Below, piece by piece: positions 48,227-55,899 of a stretch of 64,000 bases of DNA. Below the pieces are notes generated by a model that searched no databases, was not told where the DNA came from, and was given only the letters and a program-made list of their open reading frames with translations. Each line of letters starts with the position of its first letter. Within the stretch, counting starts at the first letter, position 1. Source of the DNA: Chloroflexota bacterium (GTDB lineage: Bacteria; Chloroflexota; Limnocylindria; Limnocylindrales; CSP1-4); contig PNAP01000042.1 in NCBI GenBank assembly GCA_003169735.1, positions 1-64,000 of the forward strand. Direction: 5' to 3'. The position numbers were made by a program, and so were the translations under genes.

Positions 48227-49347
48227 CAACCGACCCGCTCCAGGCGGCCCGGCTCGACGCGCCAGGCGGTCGAGGCCGCCACGAGGCGGGGATCGAGATC
48301 GTCGAGCGTGGTGGTGCTGATGAAGGCTTGTGGCAACTCACCGATACGACGGACGAGATGGGCTCGCCGCTCCGGGTCGAGCTCACTGAACACGTCGTCG
48401 AGCAGGAGCAACGGCGGGCGGCCATCGCGCCGCGCCAACAGGTCGAGCTGGGCGAGCTTGAGCGCCAGGATCGCCGTGCGCTGCTGGCCCCGAGACGCGA
48501 AGCCGGCCAGGTCGCGTCCATCGAGTTCGAAGGCCAGGTCGTCGCGGTGCGGCCCGACCAGCGTCGTACCGTTCCAGAGTTCCTTCTCCGACGTGTCGGC
48601 CAGCCGCCGGCGCAGCGCCGCGGCCGGATCCTCGCCATGAGCCATCGGCGCATTGGTGACATACCGCAGGGTCAGTCGTCCCTCGCCGGGCGCGATCTCA
48701 GCGTGAGCCGCGCCGAGCGGATCGGCCAACGCCTCGAGCGCGGCGAGCCGCCACGCCACGATCCGACCGCCCTCGGTGACGATGGTGTCGTCCCAGTAGG
48801 GCAGCTCGTCCGGTCGTGCCTGTCCCTCGCGGATGCGACGCAGCAGGTTGTTGCGTTGCTGGAGCGCGCGTGCGTAGGTGGCAAGCCGCGCCGCTGCCTC
48901 GGGCTCGCGCTGCGCGACGAGCGTGTCGAGGACCGTCCGGCGGAGTGACGGCGAGCCGACCACCAACAGCATGTCCTCGGGCGCGAAGAGCACGGCGCGC
49001 AGTGCCTCGAAGAGCGCGGTCGGGCGGCGCGGCACGCCATTGACCCGGACCCGCTTGCGCGATGCCGCAGAACCGGGCCTGGCGAGCACCACCTCGACGA
49101 CATCGTCGCCCCGTTCGGCACTCGATACCGTCGCCTCGAGGCGCGCGAAGTCCGACCCCCAGGCGATCAGGTCGAGGTCGGCGATGGTGCGATGGGAGTG
49201 CCCGGCGGAGAGCACCACGATGGCCTCGAGCAGGTTCGTCTTGCCCGCCGCGTTCCGCCCCACGATGATCTGCGGGCCGGCCGGGAAGGAGACATCGAGC
49301 TCGACGTAGCTCCGGAAGCCGACCAGGGTCAGCCGTTCGACGCGCAC
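48226..49347 (-). CDS. recF: DNA replication and repair protein RecF
   Basis: The 373-residue SMC-like ATPase helps load RecA at gaps. Walker A is IIVGRNAAGKTNLLEAI, the ABC-like signature is FASRGQQRTAILALKLAQL, Walker B is LLLLDDVFSELDPERR, and the N-terminus has VERLTLVGFRSYVELDVSF typical of RecF. Length is normal. It is 27 bp downstream of dnaN in the same direction. Confidence 0.96.
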   Translation of the reverse strand: MRVERLTLVGFRSYVELDVSFPAGPQIIVGRNAAGKTNLLEAIVVLSAGHSHRTIADLDLIAWGSDFARLEATVSSAERGDDVVEVVLARPGSAASRKRVRVNGVPRRPTALFEALRAVLFAPEDMLLVVGSPSLRRTVLDTLVAQREPEAAARLATYARALQQRNNLLRRIREGQARPDELPYWDDTIVTEGGRIVAWRLAALEALADPLGAAHAEIAPGEGRLTLRYVTNAPMAHGEDPAAALRRRLADTSEKELWNGTTLVGPHRDDLAFELDGRDLAGFASRGQQRTAILALKLAQLDLLARRDGRPPLLLLDDVFSELDPERRAHLVRRIGELPQAFISTTTLDDLDPRLVAASTAWRVEPGRLERVG

Positions 49348-49374
49348 GGTTCGAACCGGCGCCAGGATCCGGGC

Positions 49375-50490
49375 TTAGGACGGCGTGCGGACGGGCATGA
49401 TGACGTGGACGTAGTCCGGATCGTCCATCGGCTTGATCACGCCAGGCGAGAGCGGCCCCGAGAACTCGAGTGCCAGCTGGTCGGCATCGATGTTCTGGAG
49501 CGCCTCGGTCAGGTAGCGTGCGTTGAACGCGATGGTGACCGCGTCGCCCTCGATGGCCGCCTCCACCTCGCCCTCGGCGTCACCGACATCCGCGGCGGCG
49601 GCGATGGTGATGCCCGCGCTGCCATCCTCTCCGAGGCGCAACCGGATGACGTTGGCAGCGGAACTGGCGATGAGCCCAGACAGGCGGACCGCTTTGAGCA
49701 AATCCTCGCGATCGACCACCGCGCGGCTGGCGTGCGACCCGGGCAGGACCTGCTGGTAGTTCGGGAATTGCCCATCGATGAGTCGGCTGACGAGCTCCGT
49801 GCCCTCGACATGGAAGAGCACCTGGCTCTTGGAGCTGGCGAGCATGATCTCGACCGGGTCGTCGGTGTCACCGAGGATGCGCATCAGTTCCTGGTACGAA
49901 CGGGCGGGCACGACCAGCGTCGTCTCCTCGACCGCGTCGAGGATGGGCAGGCTCTTGACCGCGATGCGGTAGTTGTCGGCCGCGGCGAGGGTCAGCCGGT
50001 CACCCACGAACCTGGTGAGGACGCCGGTCAGGATGGGCCGCGCTTCCTCCGTGGCGGCCGCGAACGCCACTTCGGAGAGCGCCTGGCGCATCAGCTTCTG
50101 CGAGACGCGCGTGGTCGGCCGGTCGCCGGCAGCCGGGATGACCGGGAATTCCTCGGCGTCGATGCCTCGCAGGTGCGTCTGGTAGCGGCCGGCCTTGATG
50201 AACAGGGTCGTGCCATCGACCTCCAGGTCGACGCGCTCACCGGCGGGCAGGCCGCTCACGACGTCGGTGATGAGGCGGGCCGGCACGGTCAGGGCACCGT
50301 CCGTGTCGATCTTGCCCGGCACCCACGACGTGATGCCGATCTCGAGGTTCGTGGCGGTCAGCTTCAGGCCGGCATCCTCGGTCCGGAGGAGGACGTTGGC
50401 GAGGACCGGAAGGGTGCTTCGCGTGCTGACGGCGCGACTCACGACCCCGAGGCCGCGAGCCAGGTTCTCCTGCATGACCGATAGCTTCAC
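49375..50490 (-). CDS. dnaN: DNA polymerase III beta sliding clamp
   Basis: The 371-residue protein forms the ring clamp. Family sequences are KLSVMQENLARGLGVVSRAVSTRSTLPVLANVLL, LTATNLEIGITSW, LPAGERVDLEV and DPDYVHVIMPVR at the C-terminus (the usual [YF]-x-Y-[VL]-[VI]-[ML]-P-x-[RK]). GTG 50490 is preceded by GGGAG with a 10-nt spacer, and the upstream 44 codons of the longer frame are His-rich noise. It follows dnaA by 314 bp. Confidence 0.96.
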   Translation of the reverse strand: MKLSVMQENLARGLGVVSRAVSTRSTLPVLANVLLRTEDAGLKLTATNLEIGITSWVPGKIDTDGALTVPARLITDVVSGLPAGERVDLEVDGTTLFIKAGRYQTHLRGIDAEEFPVIPAAGDRPTTRVSQKLMRQALSEVAFAAATEEARPILTGVLTRFVGDRLTLAAADNYRIAVKSLPILDAVEETTLVVPARSYQELMRILGDTDDPVEIMLASSKSQVLFHVEGTELVSRLIDGQFPNYQQVLPGSHASRAVVDREDLLKAVRLSGLIASSAANVIRLRLGEDGSAGITIAAAADVGDAEGEVEAAIEGDAVTIAFNARYLTEALQNIDADQLALEFSGPLSPGVIKPMDDPDYVHVIMPVRTPS

Positions 50491-50804
50491 GTTGGTTGTG
50501 CTCCCTCGGCTGCGTGGGCGCTGGCGGTCCGTCCACAGATCGGGCGCGTGGTGGTTCTCGAGAGATAAGTATCTTCGATACTCGTCACCATCATCATGGT
50601 GTTGATGGTGGGGATGATGCACCCCTCGTCACGCTCACGTCGCGCTCTGGCGACGGCATCGCGACGGTGGACGACCGAACCGCCAGCGGGGACACGCGGT
50701 GGATGCCGGAGCCGTCGGTGTGGATGGAGCGGTGGCGGTGGTCCGCATCGTGCACCCTCCGTCCACCGGCCGTACCCGACCGCCGTAGTCGGCACGACGA
50801 CGCG
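50491..50804. other. dnaA-dnaN intergenic region, candidate replication origin
   Basis: This 314-bp stretch has no gene. It holds at least five DnaA-box-like 9-mers with the TCCAC core, in both directions: 50529-50537 (CCGTCCACA), 50666-50674, 50698-50706, 50719-50727 (CCATCCACA, 7 of 9 matches to TTATCCACA) and 50759-50767. It also contains the locally most AT-rich segment (about 50560-50620), with the dyad AGTATC-TTC-GATACT at 50568-50582, a CACCAT/ATGGTG hairpin at 50586-50601 and repeated ATC/GAT trinucleotides. The boxes are weak relative to the consensus, so this is a candidate only. Confidence 0.45.
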
Positions 50805-52157
50805 TCAGTCGGCGTAGATGAGTTCCCGGACGGCCGCCAGCTCACGCCGCAACTCCTCGTTCTCGCGGCTGGCACGCTCGATCTTGTCGCACGCGTGGAG
50901 GACCGTCGAGTGGTCGCGGTTGCCGAGTTCGGCGCCGATGCGCAACAGGGACACGTCCGTCTCAGCGCGCATCAGGAACATCGCGATCTGGCGCGGCGTG
51001 ACGATGTTCCGGTCGCGCTTCTGGCCCTTGAGCGCGTCGAGATCGACGCCGTAGTACTCGGACACGGCCTGCGCGATGCGTTCCGGCGTCACCGCGCGCC
51101 GCTTGGGCTGGTACAGGACGTTCGATAGCACCGCCGCCGCCAGTTCGGTGGTGATCGGCATGCCGCTCATGTTCGCGTAGGCGACGACGCGGATGAGCGC
51201 GCCCTCGAGTTCGCGGATGTTGCTGGCCACCTTTCGGGCGACGAATTCGAGCGCCTCCCCCGAGATCGGCACGCTCTGTTCCTCGGCCTTGGCGCGCAAG
51301 ATGGCGATACGCGTCTCGAGGTCGGGTGCGGTCAGGTCGGCGATGAGTCCCCACTCGAAGCGGCTGCGGAGCCGCTCCTCGAGCGTGACGATGCCCTTGG
51401 GCGGCCGATCGCTCGAGAGCACGATCTGCTTCCCGTCCTCGTGGATGGCGTTGAACGTGTGGAAGAACTCTTCCTGCGTCCGTTCCTTGTCGGCGATGAA
51501 CTGGATGTCATCGATGAGCAGCAGGTCGATGCGTCGATAGCGGTTGCGGAACTCGTCGATCTTGCCCTGCTGGATGCTGGTGATGAACTCGTTGGTGAAC
51601 TTCTCGCTGGTCGCGTAGACGACCTTCTTCCGCGGGAACCGCGCGATGACCTGGTTGCCGATGGCGTGCATCAGGTGGGTCTTGCCGAGGCCGACGCCGC
51701 CATACAGGAAGAGCGGGTTGTAGGCATGGCCAGGACGCTCGGCGACCGAGAGGCTCGCGGCGTGGGCGAGCCGATTGGCCGAACCGACGATGAAGCTCCG
51801 GAAGGTGTAGCGCGGGTTGAGGGTGGGCGCCGCGCCGTCACCGCCGACCCGACCAGGTTCGAGGCGGACCGGCGCCGGCGGTGCGGCGTTGTCGGGAGCC
51901 GCGGCTGCCAAGCCGTCGCGTACCTCGAAGTCGACGTTGACGCTGTAGCCGACGATGCGGGCGAGCGTCTGGCAGATCAGTGAGCGGTAGCGGCTCTCCA
52001 GCCAATCCTTGGCGAAACCGTTGGGGACCGCGACGCGGAAGCGGCTGTCATCGACCGACACCAGCGCCGTATCCTTGAGCCAGGTCTCGAAGTTGGCAGG
52101 GGAAAGAGAGACCTGAAGCTCACCCAGGGCAGCGCGCCAAACCTGCTTCGCGTCCAT
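50805..52157 (-). CDS. dnaA: Chromosomal replication initiator protein DnaA
   Basis: The 450-residue protein has domain I (KQVWRAALGELQVSLSPANFETWLKDT), a short linker, the AAA+ domain with Walker A YGGVGLGKTHLMHAIGN, Walker B LLLIDDIQFIADKERTQEEFFHTFN and sensor II, then the DNA-binding domain IV with EYYGVDLDALKGQKRDRNIVTPRQIAMFLMR and the recognition helix GAELGNRDHSTVLHACDKI. ATG 52157 chosen over GTG 52166. The rpmH-rnpA-yidD-yidC-jag genes follow on the other strand, the typical bacterial origin arrangement. Confidence 0.97.
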   Translation of the reverse strand: MDAKQVWRAALGELQVSLSPANFETWLKDTALVSVDDSRFRVAVPNGFAKDWLESRYRSLICQTLARIVGYSVNVDFEVRDGLAAAAPDNAAPPAPVRLEPGRVGGDGAAPTLNPRYTFRSFIVGSANRLAHAASLSVAERPGHAYNPLFLYGGVGLGKTHLMHAIGNQVIARFPRKKVVYATSEKFTNEFITSIQQGKIDEFRNRYRRIDLLLIDDIQFIADKERTQEEFFHTFNAIHEDGKQIVLSSDRPPKGIVTLEERLRSRFEWGLIADLTAPDLETRIAILRAKAEEQSVPISGEALEFVARKVASNIRELEGALIRVVAYANMSGMPITTELAAAVLSNVLYQPKRRAVTPERIAQAVSEYYGVDLDALKGQKRDRNIVTPRQIAMFLMRAETDVSLLRIGAELGNRDHSTVLHACDKIERASRENEELRRELAAVRELIYAD

Positions 52158-52604
52158 CGATGGCACAAGCCCCAGCTACAGGGATAGATCAGCGTCGCCG
52201 CTCGTTAACGGAGTCGGTGGCGAAGCCCGCGGAGGCTGGTCCGTGCCAGCCGGTTGGGCTCCGAATGGGCTCCCACCGGCACCCGTCGGGTACCGGGGCG
52301 GCATACGTTAGCGCGGTTCCGGGAAGCCCGCAACGCCAAACGCGCATACTCTCCCGGAGTATCGGCGGCGAGGCTGTTGGGACGGCGCTCGGCCGCGCGC
52401 CGTAGTATCCTCGACCCGACCGTCCGGCATACGGGGATGGGCATCACGCCATCGGCTATACTCCGCCGGACGTGGCGCGCCACGGCGCACCCGCGCGAAA
52501 ATCGGGCCGCGGGACCTGCGCCCGGCGCGTTTTGCTTCCCCCACATGCGGGACCTCCGGGCACCGATCCCGGGACCTCCTCACAGGAACCTCCGAGGCCC
52601 ACCG
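52158..52604. other. dnaA-rpmH divergent intergenic region
   Basis: This 447-bp stretch has no gene. -10-like elements for the rpmH direction are TAGTAT (52403-52408) and TATACT (52457-52462). A dyad ATACTC-TCCCG-GAGTAT lies at 52346-52362. No DnaA-box-like 9-mer with a TCCAC core was found here, so the origin signal is better on the other side of dnaA. The GC-rich sequence is otherwise unremarkable. Confidence 0.5.
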
Positions 52605-52742
52605 ATGACCAAGCAAACGTATCAGCCGAAGAAGCGACATCGAGCCAAAGAACACGGCTTCCGGGCACGGATGAAGAGCCAGGGCGGTCGACGCGTCTTG
52701 GCTTCGCGTCGTGCCAAGGGCCGCCAGAAGCTCACGGCCTGA
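52605..52742 (+). CDS. rpmH: 50S ribosomal protein L34
   Basis: The 45-residue basic protein reads [22 protein letters not shown] and continues [20 protein letters not shown], the L34 signature with the usual length. Preceded by AGGAACCTCCGAGG. It opens the rpmH-rnpA-yidD-yidC-jag operon. Confidence 0.96.
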   Translation: MTKQTYQPKKRHRAKEHGFRARMKSQGGRRVLASRRAKGRQKLTA

Positions 52743-52767
52743 GCCGGCCGCGTCCGGCGCTCGGCCG

Positions 52768-53121
52768 ATGGGCGAGCCGCTCGAGATGTTGCGCTCGACG
52801 AAGGATTTCGCGGCCCTGCAAGGCTCCAGCCGGAGTCGGGCACACCCGCTGCTGATCCTGCGCTGGCGCGACAACGGGCTCGGCCACGAACGGATCGGAC
52901 TCTCCACCGGACGTCGAGTCGGCAACGCCGTCGTCCGCAACCGGGTCCGGCGGCGGCTGCGCGAGGTGCTCCGCCAGAGCGTTCATCGGCCGCTCGGAGG
53001 GTGGGACCTCCTGGTGGTCGCCCGGCCGGCGAGCGCGGCGGCAAGCTACATCGAATTGAAGGCCGCGATGGAGCGGCTCCTGGACCGGTTGGTCAAGGAC
53101 GAAGGGAGCAGATCGACGTGA
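52768..53121 (+). CDS. rnpA: Ribonuclease P protein component
   Basis: The protein (117 residues from ATG 52768; another ATG at 52786 is possible) shows [53 protein letters not shown] (the RNR motif) and [16 protein letters not shown]. It assists RNase P RNA in tRNA 5' processing. It starts 25 bp after rpmH and its stop overlaps the GTG of yidD. Confidence 0.93.
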   Translation: MGEPLEMLRSTKDFAALQGSSRSRAHPLLILRWRDNGLGHERIGLSTGRRVGNAVVRNRVRRRLREVLRQSVHRPLGGWDLLVVARPASAAASYIELKAAMERLLDRLVKDEGSRST

Positions 53122-53324
53122 AGCGGATCGGAGTGGGGATGATCCGGCTCTACCGGATCGTCTTCGCCTGGTTGCCGTCGTCGTGTCGGTTCGAGCCGTC
53201 GTGCTCTCGTTACACGGAGCAGGCCATCATGCGCTACGGGCTCCTGCGCGGCAGCTGGATGGGGGCGCGCCGCATCGCGCGATGCCACCCCTGGAACCCG
53301 GGGGGCTACGACCCTGTCCAGTAG
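53118..53324 (+). CDS. yidD: Membrane protein insertion efficiency factor YidD
   Basis: The 68-residue protein has the YidD hallmark: [57 protein letters not shown], with the three conserved Cys. The GTG start (53118) overlaps the end of rnpA by 4 bp. Confidence 0.95.
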   Translation: MKRIGVGMIRLYRIVFAWLPSSCRFEPSCSRYTEQAIMRYGLLRGSWMGARRIARCHPWNPGGYDPVQ

Positions 53325-54693
53325 GCGCTCTCGACTGATCCTGACGTGCCTGCTCGGCGTCTTCGCGCTGCTGGCCGTGGCGGTGCCGGTCTTCGGCGTC
53401 GACCCGAGTGGCAGCCCGAGTACGAGCCCGACGGCGGTCGCCGCAACGCCCGGCCCGTCCGCCTCGCCGGCAGGTTCGCCCGCACCCTCGTCCAGCGTCG
53501 CCGCATCCGCCAGCATCGCGCCAGAGCCGAGTGGCTCGCACGCTCCGTGCCCGCTGCCCACGCCAAGCCCCACGCCGGTGCCGACACCGAGCCCATCCGC
53601 GGGCGCGTCGATCACGCCGGTCCCCTCGCCGACCATCACCGCGTCGGCCCTGCCGCACAACCTCTGTCCGGCGGTCCTCAACGGGGCCGACCCGATCAGC
53701 ATCCTGGCCTGGCTGTTCACGCCGATCTTCCAGGCCATCTTCATGGTGATGGTCTTCCTCTACAACATCTTCGGCGACATCGGCATCGCCATCATCGTCC
53801 TGACCATCATCCTGCGGCTCATCACCTTCCCCTTGTTCCGCAAGCAGATCGTCTCGCAGCGTCGCATGCAGGCGCTCCAGCCGGAGCTCCGGGCGATCCA
53901 GGCGAGATACAAGGGGCAGCGCACGAAACTCTCCGAGGAGCAGATGCGGCTCTACCGCGAACGGGGCATCAACCCGGCTGCGGGCTGCCTGCCCTCGCTT
54001 CTCCAGCTCGCCCTGCTCATCCCGATGTACCAGGTCATCTCGAACGGCCTTCAGGCCCCGGACATCACCTCGATGCTCCAGGTCTTCGGGACGCAGGTCC
54101 TGCATGTCGCATGCCAGGCCCCCGGTGATATCACGCGGGCCTGTGTCAACCCGACGGTGACCTGGCTCGGTTGGCTGCCGGCGGCCTCGGGACAAGCCGG
54201 CCTCGATGCGCACAAGCCCGAGATCTTCCTGATGGTCATCCCGGGAGTCTTCGGGCTCAGCCTGCTGGCGCTCGTGTCGGCGCTGCTCCAGCTCGTCCAG
54301 ACCCGGATGATGACCCCTTCGAGCGCCACGGCCGATCCGCAGCAGCGATCGCAGCAGCGCATCTTCCTGATCCTGCCGCTCTTCTCGCTGATCTACGGCT
54401 GGTTCCTGCCGGCTGGCCTCTTCCTCTACTGGATCACGACCACCCTCTTCTCGATCATCGCGCAGTACGTGATCGCGGGGTACGGTGGCCTGTTCCCACT
54501 CTTCGGCTGGACGCCGTCCTTGGCGCGGAACCACCAGCCTCCACCAGTCCCGTCCTTCAAGCCGCGCGTCGAGAACGGTACGAGCGCACCGGATGTCCCA
54601 TCCATGCGCCGTAGCCCGACCGACCGCTCGGCAGGCACCATCAGGCCGACACGGTCCCGAGGACGGACCAGCCGGCGAGGGAGACGTCGATGA
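53314..54693 (+). CDS. yidC: Membrane protein insertase YidC, probable CTG start
   Basis: YidC/Oxa1 inserts proteins in the membrane. The core has [97 protein letters not shown] (cytoplasmic hairpin and second core helix), [17 protein letters not shown] and FFLILPL-like [23 protein letters not shown]. Before the core lies a Ser/Pro/Thr-rich extracytoplasmic stretch of about 90 residues. GTG 53377 is the first canonical start, but it would cut a signal peptide in half and lacks a ribosome-binding site. CTG 53314 gives [21 protein letters not shown], and has GGGGGG 8 nt upstream. No ATG, GTG or TTG lies between, so CTG is inferred. Core sequence is secure. Confidence 0.93.
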   Translation: MSSRRSRLILTCLLGVFALLAVAVPVFGVDPSGSPSTSPTAVAATPGPSASPAGSPAPSSSVAASASIAPEPSGSHAPCPLPTPSPTPVPTPSPSAGASITPVPSPTITASALPHNLCPAVLNGADPISILAWLFTPIFQAIFMVMVFLYNIFGDIGIAIIVLTIILRLITFPLFRKQIVSQRRMQALQPELRAIQARYKGQRTKLSEEQMRLYRERGINPAAGCLPSLLQLALLIPMYQVISNGLQAPDITSMLQVFGTQVLHVACQAPGDITRACVNPTVTWLGWLPAASGQAGLDAHKPEIFLMVIPGVFGLSLLALVSALLQLVQTRMMTPSSATADPQQRSQQRIFLILPLFSLIYGWFLPAGLFLYWITTTLFSIIAQYVIAGYGGLFPLFGWTPSLARNHQPPPVPSFKPRVENGTSAPDVPSMRRSPTDRSAGTIRPTRSRGRTSRRGRRR

Positions 54694-55853
54694 GCGAGTA
54701 CCAGGAATTCACCGGCAAGACCGTCGAGGATGCCATCCGCCAGGCGCGCGAGGCGTTCGGGGTGAGCGGCCTCGCCGACCTCGATTTCGAGATCCTCACC
54801 CCGGGCAGCCGAGGGGTGCTCGGCATGGGCGCCGAGCAGGCACGCATCATCGCCGCGCCGAAGACGGCGTTGGGTGGCACCGCGCCGCGCCGCGAGGCCG
54901 CCGCGGCAGCACCGCTTCCCGCACCGAGCCAGGATCGTGGCGACCGTCCCAGCGGCGACCGTGATCGCGGCCCGCGCCGCGAGGGCGATCGTGACCGCAG
55001 CCGCGAAGGCGACCGAGACCGTGGCCGCACTCCGCGAGAGCACACCGCGCCGCCGCGCCAGACGCCCATCACCGACGAGCGTGCCTCGTCCGCGCCAGCG
55101 GGCTGGGGCGAGGTCCGTGGCCAGGACGCGGCGCCGACTCCCGCCCCCGAAGGCCCGACGCCGACCGCCGCCCAGCCCGCGGCCAGGATCTCGGCCAATG
55201 TCTCGGAACCCGTGGCGCCGCGCGGCCGCGGACCTCGCCGCGATGACCGCGACCGGCGCGAACCACGCCGTGAGCCACGCTCGGAAGACCGGCGTCCCCC
55301 GGCGCTCACGCAGCGCGATCAGGACGCTCTGGCCACGGCCCGGTCCTCGCTGAGTGCCGAGCGCGAGGAGATGCAGGCCGCCGAGGCGTCGCCGGAGGCG
55401 CTCGCCGCCGGCAAGGAGATCCTCGAGCGCCTGCTCGACCTGATGGGCTATCACGCGACCGTGACCATCACCGCCGGCGACACCTCCAAGCTCGACGTTG
55501 CGGGCGACGAATCGGAGAAGGAAGCGCTGGGGGCGCTGATCGGGCGGAAGGGCGAGCGACTGTCCGCGCTGCAGCACCTCGTCAACCTGATGCTCTCTCG
55601 TCGGATGGGCAGCTGGACGCGCGTCCTGGTCGACGTCGAGGACTACCGCGGACGGCGCGAGCGGCAGCTCGTCGAGATCGCCCAGCGTGCGGCCGACCGC
55701 GTCGTCGAGAGCGGCGCGATGCTCCAGCTGGAACCGATGCCCGCTCTCGAGCGGCGCTGGATCCACCTCGCGTTGCGCGGCCACGCGCGGGTCACCACCC
55801 AGTCGATCGGCGAGGAGCCGCAGCGTCGCGTGGTCATCCTGCGGCGGGACTAA
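54690..55853 (+). CDS. jag: Jag/KhpB-like RNA-binding protein
   Basis: The 387-residue protein has a Jag-N domain (YQEFTGKTVEDAIRQAREAFGV, then TPGSRGVLGMGAEQARI), a long disordered middle part rich in Arg, Asp and Gly (about 80-230, e.g. DRGDRPSGDRDRG), a KH domain (LLDLMGYHATVTITAGDTSKLDVAGDES, LIGRKGERLSALQHLVNLML) and an R3H domain (RAADRVVESGAMLQLEPMPALERRWIHLALRGH...VTTQSIGEEPQRRVVI). KhpB/Jag binds RNA and is linked to cell division and elongation. ATG 54690 overlaps the yidC stop by 4 bp. Confidence 0.93.
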   Translation: MSEYQEFTGKTVEDAIRQAREAFGVSGLADLDFEILTPGSRGVLGMGAEQARIIAAPKTALGGTAPRREAAAAAPLPAPSQDRGDRPSGDRDRGPRREGDRDRSREGDRDRGRTPREHTAPPRQTPITDERASSAPAGWGEVRGQDAAPTPAPEGPTPTAAQPAARISANVSEPVAPRGRGPRRDDRDRREPRREPRSEDRRPPALTQRDQDALATARSSLSAEREEMQAAEASPEALAAGKEILERLLDLMGYHATVTITAGDTSKLDVAGDESEKEALGALIGRKGERLSALQHLVNLMLSRRMGSWTRVLVDVEDYRGRRERQLVEIAQRAADRVVESGAMLQLEPMPALERRWIHLALRGHARVTTQSIGEEPQRRVVILRRD

Positions 55854-55860
55854 GGGCCGA

Positions 55861-55890
55861 TATGGCGTGCCGCCATAGGCGGCGTAGGAT
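55861..55890 (+). promoter_or_regulatory. Dyad and leaderless-type -10 before the VanW gene
   Basis: A perfect inverted repeat TATGGCG-TGC-CGCCATA lies at 55861-55877, and TAGGAT at 55885-55890 ends 9 nt before the ATG at 55900. The dyad could be an operator or the end of the jag transcript (no T-run follows). Confidence 0.4.
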
Positions 55891-55899
55891 GCCTCTCCC

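Noticed and set aside
52158..52604. oriC on the rpmH side of dnaA
   Set aside because: No 9-mer with a TCCAC core was found there, unlike the dnaA-dnaN side.
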